The notes under the pieces were generated by a model. That model ran no database searches. It was given only the letters and a program-made list of their open reading frames with translations, and had not been told where the DNA came from. A stretch of DNA of 64,000 nt, taken from WLMZ01 sp037139095. Lineage in GTDB: Bacteria > Actinomycetota > Acidimicrobiia > Acidimicrobiales > Ilumatobacteraceae. Positions 1 to 7,025 of this stretch are shown here, in pieces. The stretch lies in the NCBI GenBank assembly GCA_037139095.1, contig JBAXHD010000007.1:31269-95268 (forward strand). The letters are read 5' to 3'. Numbering within the stretch: position 1 is the stretch's first letter; each line of letters starts with the position of its first letter. The position numbers and the translations under genes were made by a program.

Positions 1-326
1 GCTACTGCTTCGAGCTCGCCATCGACGATGAACGCCCGCGAGCCACTGTCTTCGAGCACGTACGCAATCTCGTCCGGCGCGAAGTGCCAGTTGATCGGAA
101 CTGCGAGCCAACCGGCGCTGGCACAGGCCACGTACACCTCTTCGATTTCACGTCGGTTCCCCGCCAACAGCGCAACGCGGTCGCCGGGCTGCACACCAGC
201 GCGTCGCAACACATCGATCAAACGGTTCGAACGTTCGTTGAGCTCGCCCCAAGTGGTGTCGCCAACGGCATCGATAACCGCAACCCCATCGGATCGATCC
301 TGAAAGTCACTGAGCAGACGTACCAT
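1..326 (-). CDS. Acyl-CoA synthetase (AMP-binding family), N-terminal part only
   Basis: The gene runs off the left edge, so only the first 108 codons are visible. The translation from the ATG at 326 contains the start of the ANL adenylate-forming fold: an early 'TTWGELNERSNRL' segment, 'GVQPGDRVALLAGNR' and 'LAVPINWHFAPDEI', all typical of the N-terminal domain of acyl-CoA synthetases. The family activates carboxylic acids to acyl-CoA through an acyl-AMP intermediate. Substrate cannot be inferred because the P-loop-like AMP motif and the C-terminal domain lie outside the window. The start is chosen because homology begins immediately after this ATG. Confidence 0.8.
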   Translation of the reverse strand, partial: MVRLLSDFQDRSDGVAVIDAVGDTTWGELNERSNRLIDVLRRAGVQPGDRVALLAGNRREIEEVYVACASAGWLAVPINWHFAPDEIAYVLEDSGSRAFIVDGELEAV

Positions 327-365
327 GCGACGAATGTAGTACCGCGCCACATGGCGCCGGGTAGA

Positions 366-1265
366 TCAGCGGGCCGAGGTGCCTCGCGCACTGCGGTGCA
401 TGCCGCGCATTCCCACCGCGCCGGCACCGATCAACGGGCCGCGTTCTTCAAGCCGAGCCGGGGTAATGCGCGCTCCGCGCGAAAAGCTGAGCTGGCAGTG
501 CTCAGACAAGCTGTCTTGCGCAGCGTTGAAGAACGTGGCCCCGAAACCGAGCGCAACAGAGCCACCGACCACCACCAAATCGAGATCGAGCGCATTGCAC
601 ACCGAGGCAACGGCTCTGCCAACGAGTCGGCCGGTGCGCACCATGATGTCGTAGGTGGGCTCTGTGGGCGACCGACCTGTGATGGCTTCGATAGCAGGTC
701 CCGAGGCCTCGGCCTCAAGGCATCCGCGCGCCCCGCACACACACCTGCGCCCATTGGGCTCAACGATGACATGACCAATGTGTCCAGCGTTGCCGGTGGC
801 GCCGTCGAGTAGCTGACCGTCGATAACGATGCCGCCGCCGACGCCCGTTGAGACCACCATCGCCATGAAGTTCTTGCGACCCACGGCTGCGCCGACCCAT
901 CCTTCGGCAAGAGCAAGTGCCTTTGCGTCGAGGTCGCCGTAGACCGGTAGCTGAGTTATCGCCTGCAAGCGATCACGCAATGGGTACTCGCGCCACACTG
1001 CAATGTTGAGTGGAGACACGGTTGCGCAGTTTGGAGTGACCGGACCAGCCGACCCAACGCCGACCACAACCGGGCGAGCCTGGTGATGGCCGACGGCTCG
1101 AGCAAGTTGCGACTCGACGATCTCGCGTAGTTGAGCGAAGATGCCAGCCGCGTTCAGGCTGTGATCAATCTCGACTCGTTCGAAGTCGATCAGCTCGCCT
1201 GCCATCGTCATCAAGCCAGCAGCCATCTTGGTGCCACCAATGTCGATTGCGAGTACCACGTCCAT
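366..1265 (-). CDS. ROK-family sugar kinase (glucokinase-like)
   Basis: The protein is 299 aa from the ATG at 1265; a TTG at 1301 would add 12 residues but the conserved phosphate-binding motif DIGGTK lies only 7 residues after this ATG. The ROK zinc-binding motif CVCGARGCLE is near residues 173-182, preceded by HIGH, and a glycine-rich STGVGGG loop sits mid-protein. There is no N-terminal helix-turn-helix, so it is a kinase rather than a NagC/XylR-type repressor. It probably phosphorylates glucose or an N-acyl hexosamine in the cytoplasm; specificity cannot be read from sequence. The start lies 81 nt downstream of the PLP enzyme gene on the same strand, so the two may be co-transcribed. Confidence 0.85.
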   Translation of the reverse strand: MDVVLAIDIGGTKMAAGLMTMAGELIDFERVEIDHSLNAAGIFAQLREIVESQLARAVGHHQARPVVVGVGSAGPVTPNCATVSPLNIAVWREYPLRDRLQAITQLPVYGDLDAKALALAEGWVGAAVGRKNFMAMVVSTGVGGGIVIDGQLLDGATGNAGHIGHVIVEPNGRRCVCGARGCLEAEASGPAIEAITGRSPTEPTYDIMVRTGRLVGRAVASVCNALDLDLVVVGGSVALGFGATFFNAAQDSLSEHCQLSFSRGARITPARLEERGPLIGAGAVGMRGMHRSARGTSAR

Positions 1266-1346
1266 CAGTTGCGAAGGGTAGTCCGCATCGCTTGAGCTCA
1301 AACGATTCTTCAGCGGCCCGAGAGCTCTGACTACGCGCGCTCGGGA

Positions 1347-2345
1347 TTAGAGCGGCGCGCCGCCAGCAACGAAGACCGATGGGAGCCCGCCTGTATGGAT
1401 GAACACCACATGGTCGTTCACGCCCCAACGGCCCTGTGCCACGTGGCCCATCAGACCGGCAAAGCCTTTGCCTGAGTACACGCGGTCGAGCACCCAGCCG
1501 CCAGTGCGCGCTGCCCACTGAATGGCTTGGTCGGCGCCGTCGGTAGGTATCGCGTAGTCCTCGCCGAGATAGTCGGGGTCGATCTCGACATCGCTTGCGA
1601 CAACACCTGTTGCACCAATGAGTGCCAACGTTTCCGAAGCCAGAGCCACAACATCGGGCATCCCCATGAGCACGCCTTTGGCGGCGCCGATTGCGACAAC
1701 ATCGGGCACTTCGTTACCGAGGCTGCGCCACAGCGCCTTGCCTGCCACCAGTCCAGCGTGGGTGCCGCCGCTCGACGAGGTGAACACGATTGCGGTAGGC
1801 GCGAATCCGTATTCCTGGCACTGCAGCATGATCTCGATAAACCCTGCGAGATATCCCAACGCACCAACAGCGGTGCTGCCGCCAATCGGGATCGAGTGCG
1901 GACGCAACCCATCGGCAGCGAGCTCTTCGGTGAGCGCCTCGCGGGCGATCTCAAGCGCACCCCAGTGCGACGCGTCTGCCCCCGTGAAATGCAGATGAGC
2001 ACCAAAAAGGTGCGCGAGCAGCTGATTACCGACAAGCGTGTCGGGGCGATCGCCAGACAGCACCAAGTGCGTTTCGAGCCCCAGCCGGGCACCTGCGGCA
2101 GCAGTCATACGGCAATGGTTCGATTGCCCGGCTCCCACGGTGACCAGACAATTGGCGCCCTCGGCCATCGCCTGACCGCACAAATACTCGAGTTTGCGGG
2201 CCTTGTTGCCCCCGGCCCCAAGGCCAGTGAGGTCATCGCGTTTGATCCACAACCGAGGTCCATCCTCGAACTGTGGGCCCTGCTCAAGGTGCGTTGGCAG
2301 GGTGGCGAGATTGGATCGGGGCAGAGTGGAGAGTCGACGCAGCGG
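1347..2345 (-). CDS. D-cysteine desulfhydrase / ACC deaminase family PLP enzyme
   Basis: The protein is 332 aa from the ATG at 2345 (a TTG at 2378 is possible). It is a fold-type II PLP enzyme: 'KRDDLTGLGAGGNKARKLEY' contains the Schiff-base lysine near residue 46, followed by 'GAGQSNHCRMTAA', the QSNH substrate loop of the D-cysteine desulfhydrase / 1-aminocyclopropane-1-carboxylate deaminase family, and a phosphate-binding SSSGGTHAG segment. D-cysteine desulfhydrase would give pyruvate, ammonia and sulfide. Length matches the family (about 330 aa). ACC deaminase is the main alternative; the two activities are not separable from sequence alone. It is divergent from the sigma factor gene at 2423. 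Confidence 0.85.
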   Translation of the reverse strand, partial: PLRRLSTLPRSNLATLPTHLEQGPQFEDGPRLWIKRDDLTGLGAGGNKARKLEYLCGQAMAEGANCLVTVGAGQSNHCRMTAAAGARLGLETHLVLSGDRPDTLVGNQLLAHLFGAHLHFTGADASHWGALEIAREALTEELAADGLRPHSIPIGGSTAVGALGYLAGFIEIMLQCQEYGFAPTAIVFTSSSGGTHAGLVAGKALWRSLGNEVPDVVAIGAAKGVLMGMPDVVALASETLALIGATGVVASDVEIDPDYLGEDYAIPTDGADQAIQWAARTGGWVLDRVYSGKGFAGLMGHVAQGRWGVNDHVVFIHTGGLPSVFVAGGAPL

Positions 2346-2422
2346 CATTGGTTTGACTGTACGTTGGCTGTCAACCAAACCGAACGCGCTCGAGCGGCGT
2401 GTCTTCCCCGGTGACTATCACG

Positions 2423-2923
2423 ATGATGAACGACATACGAATGGTCGACGATCTCGAATCTCTTTTTCGCGCCCATCACGGGCGTCTGGTTCGCGCTCTC
2501 ACCGTGGCATGCGGCAACGAGCAAATCGCTGCCGATGCGGTGCAGGTGGCGTTCGTGAAAGCTCACCTGAAGTGGCGTTCGATCATGTCGTACGACGATC
2601 CCGTGGGCTGGATCCGCCGGGTCGCTATCAACAACATGCGCGACGAACATCGCCGTGAGTCACGCAAGCAACGAGTCGTCGACCGCCTCGGCGCAGAGCC
2701 AGAAGTACAAGTACAAGCCCCCCAACTCGACGAAGTCGCGGCAATGCTCGCAGGCCTGCCGCGCCAACAACGGTTATCTCTCGCACTGTTCTATGTCGAC
2801 GGCCTGTCCGTCGCTGAAACAGCAGCAACGCTCGGGATCTCAGAGGGCGCAGTGAAGTTTCATTTGCATCAAGGCCGATCCACGTTGCGCGGGCAACTGG
2901 GTGAAGGAGTACACCATGAATGA
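2423..2923 (+). CDS. ECF/SigE-type RNA polymerase sigma factor
   Basis: The protein is about 166 aa, the usual ECF length. Region 2 is seen in 'LESLFRAHHGRLVRAL' through 'DPVGWIRRVAINNMRDEHRR', and region 4 in 'LPRQQRLSLALFYVDGLSVAETA' with the helix-turn-helix 'LGISEGAVKFHLHQGR'. These direct core polymerase to alternative promoters. In-frame starts exist at GTG 2399, ATG 2423, ATG 2426 and ATG 2441, none with a clear ribosome site; 2423 is a compromise. The gene overlaps the next by 8 nt, so that membrane-anchored protein is the natural candidate partner. The target promoters cannot be identified here. Confidence 0.85.
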   Translation: MMNDIRMVDDLESLFRAHHGRLVRALTVACGNEQIAADAVQVAFVKAHLKWRSIMSYDDPVGWIRRVAINNMRDEHRRESRKQRVVDRLGAEPEVQVQAPQLDEVAAMLAGLPRQQRLSLALFYVDGLSVAETAATLGISEGAVKFHLHQGRSTLRGQLGEGVHHE

Positions 2924-3743
2924 GTTCGACGATTCGGTGCTGCGGGATCAACTGCAGCGACTTGGCGGCCACGGCCCCGACGAAGCCAGCGCATATCTTG
3001 CGTTACAACAGCGCGTGGGTGTCGCCAAGCGACGTCGCGCCGCGGCAGTTGTGAGCGCACTCGGTGTGACCCTGATCATTGGTTTCGCCGCCGCCGCATA
3101 TCAGCAACCATCGAGCTCGCGCCTGGTACCCGCAAGCGGTGGAGGCGACGACGCTGTGGTCACGGTCGCAAGCACAGTAAGCAACGGCAACACAACGTCG
3201 TCGAGCACCGCGATCAGCACGCCGACGATCAACGGCAATACGCCCAACGGCAACACACCGAACGGCAACACGCCCAACGGCAGCACCCCATCAACCGCTC
3301 CACAGACCGGCACTGACTCAACCACGCCAAGCCCAATCGACGTGCCCACCACCACAGCACACACCGTGCCTCACGGCCACACCACCACTCCGGCTCCGGC
3401 CACAACAGCGCCGCCTGCCGTTCCCGTCGTCACGTCGGCACCAGTTGTTCCCCCCACCACAAGCGCAGCGCCCACGCCAAGTTCGTCGGTGCCAACCAAC
3501 TTCATCGAAGATGCCACGGTGTCGTCGTCTGGTGGGACGGCCACAGTGCACCTCCAAGACGGCGTGCTCACGATTGTTTCCTACTCGGCTTTCGCAGATC
3601 ACGACTGCGTCGTCGACCCCCCGTCCAAGCGCGTGCGAATTACGTGTCGCCCAACGTTGTTCAACACCATTGGGAATACGTCGCACCTCGACTTCTCGAT
3701 TGGCCCCGACGGCCACCTTGTGGCCTTGGCCACCGAGTCGTAA
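2916..3743 (+). CDS. Membrane-anchored Thr/Pro-rich protein, possible anti-sigma partner
   Basis: The protein is 275 aa from the ATG at 2916, which has a GAAGGA ribosome site and overlaps the sigma gene by 8 nt. A cytoplasmic N-terminus of about 40 residues is followed by one membrane helix at roughly 42-62, then a long extracytoplasmic Thr/Ser/Pro-rich linker containing four NGNTP-type repeats, and a C-terminal beta-rich domain of about 80 residues with three Cys (two in 'DHDCVVDPPSKRVRITC'). The arrangement (short cytoplasmic part, single helix, operon with an ECF sigma) suits an anti-sigma factor, but I do not see a zinc-binding HxxxCxxC motif, so this role is inference only. No enzyme motif is seen. 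Confidence 0.75.
   Translation: MNEFDDSVLRDQLQRLGGHGPDEASAYLALQQRVGVAKRRRAAAVVSALGVTLIIGFAAAAYQQPSSSRLVPASGGGDDAVVTVASTVSNGNTTSSSTAISTPTINGNTPNGNTPNGNTPNGSTPSTAPQTGTDSTTPSPIDVPTTTAHTVPHGHTTTPAPATTAPPAVPVVTSAPVVPPTTSAAPTPSSSVPTNFIEDATVSSSGGTATVHLQDGVLTIVSYSAFADHDCVVDPPSKRVRITCRPTLFNTIGNTSHLDFSIGPDGHLVALATES
3231..3290 (+). repeat. Four 15-bp in-frame tandem repeats (PNGNT)
   Basis: Four consecutive 15-nt units of the type AACGGCAACACGCCC, with a few third-position changes and one N-to-S change, encode NGNTP repeats in the extracytoplasmic linker of the protein at 2916-3743. The unit length keeps the frame, so copy number can vary without disrupting the gene. Confidence 0.9.
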
Positions 3744-3771
3744 ACCCTCGGCGCACACGACCCACACAATT

Positions 3772-3821
3772 CGCCAAAAAGCATGAGCGCACGTTCACCG
3801 TGCGCTCATGCTTTTTTGGCG
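3772..3821. terminator. Near-perfect intrinsic terminator hairpin
   Basis: The arms at 3772-3793 and 3799-3821 pair over 22 bp around the 5-nt loop TTCAC; the only imperfection is one extra T in the right arm. The stem carries an A-run on the left and a T-run on the right, so it can stop transcription leaving the membrane-protein gene and would also work from the other side. It lies 28 nt after the stop at 3743. Confidence 0.9.
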
Positions 3822-3919
3822 TTATGGCACCACTGCCAAGCTTCAGAAATATTTGGACACAACCAAACCGCAGCTGATCGGTAGGCGTGTCATCTCCAAA
3901 CAATCGAAAGAAGGACCCA

Positions 3920-4459
3920 ATGAGAACTTCAATAAGGGCCAACCGCCGGCTCACCATCGCTCTCACACTCAGCGCAGCGGCCGTGCTCGGCATCACCGGA
4001 ATTGCTTCGGCAACCAACCGCGCGTTCGAGGACAGCCCAGCCATCACCACATCGAGCACGGCAACAACAGATGCTCCAGAGTCTCCCGTGAGCACGCCGG
4101 GCAGCGTGGACCCCACAATGCCCGCATCAAGCATCCACGACAACGCTGATGATGACAGCACCAGCAGCAGTGTCGACGGCGCTGTGCCTTCATCGAGCAT
4201 CCACGACAACGACGACAGCAACGACGACGACGGCATCATCGATGGCACGGCTCCCTCGTCGAGCATCGACGACGATGACGCGGCCGACGACCAATCAGAA
4301 GTTGAGTCAGGCGACGACAATAGCGTCACATCGAGCAGCGTCACATCGAGCAGCATCGACGACAGTGTCAGCCACTCGAACAGCAACAAGGGCGGCAGCA
4401 ACACTGGTGGCAGCACCACCGGCTCCGTCAAAAGTGGTGGCCACAGTAGCGACGGCTGA
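3920..4459 (+). CDS. Secreted Asp/Ser-rich low-complexity protein
   Basis: The protein is 179 aa from the ATG at 3920, chosen for its AAGGA ribosome site; the in-frame ATG at 3887 lacks one. Residues 1-31 form a signal peptide: basic 'MRTSIRANRR', a hydrophobic core and an 'ASA' cleavage site. The mature part is almost entirely Ser, Asp, Thr and Gly, with three spaced copies of a 'PSSSI(H)DND'-like motif followed by acidic stretches, then a Ser/Gly/Thr tail. There is no recognisable domain. The composition suggests a disordered, possibly divalent-cation-binding surface or secreted protein, which is inference. Independent hairpins on both sides suggest a single-gene transcript. Confidence 0.8.
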   Translation: MRTSIRANRRLTIALTLSAAAVLGITGIASATNRAFEDSPAITTSSTATTDAPESPVSTPGSVDPTMPASSIHDNADDDSTSSSVDGAVPSSSIHDNDDSNDDDGIIDGTAPSSSIDDDDAADDQSEVESGDDNSVTSSSVTSSSIDDSVSHSNSNKGGSNTGGSTTGSVKSGGHSSDG

Positions 4460-4479
4460 GACTCGCTCCTGAGGTACTT

Positions 4480-4515
4480 CGAAAGAACCCGGCGCTGAGG
4501 GGCCGGGTTCTTTCG
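4480..4515. terminator. Intrinsic terminator hairpin
   Basis: A perfect 14-bp inverted repeat (CGAAAGAACCCGGC and its complement) flanks an 8-nt loop, 20 nt after the stop of the secreted acidic protein. The stem is GC-rich at its top and the right arm includes a TTCTTTCG run, consistent with a rho-independent terminator. Confidence 0.85.
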
Positions 4516-4546
4516 CGCTCGGGCTGCGGTGGTAACACTTGCAGCA

Positions 4547-5212
4547 ATGCCAAGTGACTGGGACCCTCTGCTTCGCGCTGAAGCCAGCAAGCCCTACTGG
4601 CATACATTGCAGACCTTCGTGGCCCAAGAGCGCGAAGCCCATACGGTGTATCCACCCCCGGCCGAGGTGCTCGCGTCGCTACAACTCACGCCGTGTGCCA
4701 GCGCGCGGGTCATGATCCTTGGCCAAGATCCGTACCACGGCGCCGGCCAGGCACACGGATTGAGTTTCTCGGTGGGGCACGGCACAGCCATCCCGCCATC
4801 GCTGGCAAACATCTTCAAAGAACTCGCAACCGACATCGGCGTCGCGATGCCTTCGCACGGAAGTCTTGAGTCGTGGGCAGCTCAGGGGGTGTTACTGCTC
4901 AATGCAACACTCACGGTGCGAGCGGCCGAACCAGCGAGCCATCAGGGCAAGGGTTGGGAGACGTTTACCGACGAGATCATTCGCGCCGTGAACAACAAAC
5001 GCGAACACGTGGTGTTCGTGTTGTGGGGCAATGCTGCGCGTAAGAAATCGGTGCTCATCGACACATCGCGGCACACCATCATCGAGTCAGCGCACCCGTC
5101 ACCGCTGTCGGCGCACCGCGGGTTCTTTGGCAGCAATCCGTTTAGTCGCATCAACACCGCATTGGCCGCAGCAGGGCAGCCGACCATCGAATGGCAACTC
5201 ACTGAGCCCTGA
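4547..5212 (+). CDS. ung: Uracil-DNA glycosylase (family 1)
   Basis: The protein is 221 aa, full length for family-1 UDG. The water-activating motif GQDPYHG is near residues 57-63 and the DNA-intercalation motif 'HPSPLSAHRGFFGSNPF' is near 182. 'LLLNATLTVR' and 'VFVLWGNAA' complete the uracil pocket. The enzyme removes uracil from DNA as the first step of base excision repair. Start at ATG 4547 matches the family N-terminus; a GTG at 4529 would add six residues. There is no Shine-Dalgarno sequence, so translation may be leaderless. It is flanked by hairpin terminators and appears monocistronic. Confidence 0.95.
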   Translation: MPSDWDPLLRAEASKPYWHTLQTFVAQEREAHTVYPPPAEVLASLQLTPCASARVMILGQDPYHGAGQAHGLSFSVGHGTAIPPSLANIFKELATDIGVAMPSHGSLESWAAQGVLLLNATLTVRAAEPASHQGKGWETFTDEIIRAVNNKREHVVFVLWGNAARKKSVLIDTSRHTIIESAHPSPLSAHRGFFGSNPFSRINTALAAAGQPTIEWQLTEP

Positions 5213-5223
5213 AAACAACAAAG

Positions 5224-5250
5224 GCGGAGCGATCAAGATGATCGCTCCGC
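5224..5250. terminator. Bidirectional terminator between ung and the ABC binding protein
   Basis: An 11-bp perfect stem (GCGGAGCGATC and complement) with a 5-nt loop lies between convergent genes. It is extended outward by an imperfect ACAACA/TGTTGT pairing, giving A-rich and T-rich flanks, so it can serve both directions. Confidence 0.85.
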
Positions 5251-5272
5251 TCTGTTGTGAGGACTTCAGTAA

Positions 5273-7003
5273 TCAGCCCGCTGGGCTCGGATACGTGGGA
5301 GCGTTCTCGTTACCTGGCGCCTTGTCGTACATCGTGACGGCACCTGTTGGATCAAAGAACTTGTCGGTGGTGGGCCACTGGCCCGGAAGGTAGCGCTTGC
5401 CGCCATCGACGAACTGGTACATACCCACGCCGGGCTTGCGGATCTCATCGAGTCCGGTTGCCGTTGGGTCCCACCAGATCATCGTGGCGTCGTCGACACC
5501 GTGATAGTCGTCGTGGATTGCCCAGATGCCTTGGTCACCCCACGACAACGATGGCTGAGTAATAGCCGAGCGGGTTGGCTTGGCATTGAACAATGCGTCC
5601 TTCCAAGTTTTCGGCGAAAGATTGGGGCCTAGGCCTTGCAGCACTGCGTAGAAAACCGCGGGGAACGGAGCGATCAACGCGATCGTGTCCTTGGCTGGCG
5701 GAGCGTTGCCGGTGAACCACGTATACAACGCATAGGCGCCCGTGGTCTCAGGGGCGAGACGAGCCGACAGCGACGTGTAACCAAACGCATGCTTCCACTG
5801 CTCTTGGTCATAGGTACGAGCGAACGCATTCACATCGACCAATGCCGAAGTACCGATGAACCACTCGGGGAAGTAACCCTGCGCTGTTGCTTCTCTGGTG
5901 AAGTCACGAGGCGCAACGGGATCACCATCGAACACGATGGTGGTGACGCCTGCCGCCTTGAACTTAGCGATGGCCTGCGATGCAGACTGCTGAATGGTGC
6001 CCGGGTTGAGCTCGTATGCAACTGTCTCGGCTACTGGCGCACCGGCATCGACCATTCCCTTTTGGAACTGGTCGTTCGAGATCTTCGAACTTGCGCTGCT
6101 CTCGATGTAGAGCGACCCAAACTTGCGGGGGCTGTTCACGAAATCGGGGCCACCATGTGTTGCGTTCTTGCCGACGAGTTCTTTCTTAATCAGTTCAAGC
6201 TCATGAATTTGGGCCTGATCGCCGCTACCACCGATGCCCCACACGTAGGGATCTCGCTGTGTGTAGAAGTCGTGAGGCTGGCTAGGAGTACAGCTCAGGC
6301 ACAAGATTTTGTGAGCCGCAAGCTCATCAGCGAACGCACTGGTGAGGTTTGGACCGCCCCACACCATGAAGGGCTTGATCTCTTCGGCGATGCGCACGGC
6401 GTCGGCACGCGCGGCAGTCTCGTCGAGCGCGGTGCCCGTGCCAACAAACGGCACGAACTTCACATGGCGCCCATATGTCTCGTAGTACGTCTCGTAGTAC
6501 TTGATGAGATTCTGCATCGTCTCGGTGGACTGGTCATTGGTGTCGGACACCTGCACGGCGTCGGTGATGTAGGCCATGATCGGATCGCCGGGCAGACCTT
6601 GATACATCACGATGGTGATGTCGGTGGCGGTGACACCCTCGGCGGTGGCGCCACCGTTGTCACCGGTGAACGGCACATAACACGGCGAGGCGAAGAAGTC
6701 GGGAACAGCAACCTTGCCGGTGGTGGTGTCGCAACGCTTACCCCAGTCGACGGTGACACCAGCCTCCTTGGCCTGCGTGAAGTTCATGGGATAGGTGATG
6801 ACGCCAGCAGCGCCGGTGCCTGGCGTAGACGATGAGCCAGCGGCTTCGGTGGAGACAGGGGCAGCGACCTTGTTATCTTTGCCACCCGAAATCACCAGCG
6901 CTCCGACGCCGATACCAACCGCTGCGACGAGACCAATAACGGGCCCGAATCGTTTCAGGGTGGTGGATTTCTTGGCTTCACTTTCTGCACTTACTGGTTG
7001 CAT
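5273..7003 (-). CDS. ABC transporter substrate-binding protein, LivK-like (type-1 periplasmic fold)
   Basis: The protein is 576 aa, longer than typical LivK. It starts at the ATG at 7003 with a GGGGGAAG ribosome site. A cytoplasmic basic segment is followed by one hydrophobic helix at about 19-39; there is no lipobox cysteine, so it is probably anchored by an uncleaved helix. The mature domain shows the periplasmic-binding-protein type-1 pattern ('ITIVMYQGLPGD', 'DAVRIAEEIKPFMVWG', 'AIAKFKAAGVTTIVFDGDPV'). Ligand is unknown; amino acids or small amides are usual for the family. Its gene is last in an operon with the MFS-ATPase fusion (22 nt upstream) and the fused permease, so it should supply ligand to that transporter. 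Confidence 0.88.
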   Translation of the reverse strand: MQPVSAESEAKKSTTLKRFGPVIGLVAAVGIGVGALVISGGKDNKVAAPVSTEAAGSSSTPGTGAAGVITYPMNFTQAKEAGVTVDWGKRCDTTTGKVAVPDFFASPCYVPFTGDNGGATAEGVTATDITIVMYQGLPGDPIMAYITDAVQVSDTNDQSTETMQNLIKYYETYYETYGRHVKFVPFVGTGTALDETAARADAVRIAEEIKPFMVWGGPNLTSAFADELAAHKILCLSCTPSQPHDFYTQRDPYVWGIGGSGDQAQIHELELIKKELVGKNATHGGPDFVNSPRKFGSLYIESSASSKISNDQFQKGMVDAGAPVAETVAYELNPGTIQQSASQAIAKFKAAGVTTIVFDGDPVAPRDFTREATAQGYFPEWFIGTSALVDVNAFARTYDQEQWKHAFGYTSLSARLAPETTGAYALYTWFTGNAPPAKDTIALIAPFPAVFYAVLQGLGPNLSPKTWKDALFNAKPTRSAITQPSLSWGDQGIWAIHDDYHGVDDATMIWWDPTATGLDEIRKPGVGMYQFVDGGKRYLPGQWPTTDKFFDPTGAVTMYDKAPGNENAPTYPSPAG

Positions 7004-7025
7004 GAGCTTCCCCCTTGTTATCGGA

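Noticed and set aside
1527..2414. 295-codon frame opposite the PLP enzyme
   Set aside because: It is a mirror of the desulfhydrase gene, which carries clear catalytic motifs.
5636..6835. 399-codon plus-strand open frame
   Set aside because: It is antisense to the binding-protein gene, whose codon pattern and family motifs fit the minus strand; the plus frame has no domain or ribosome site.
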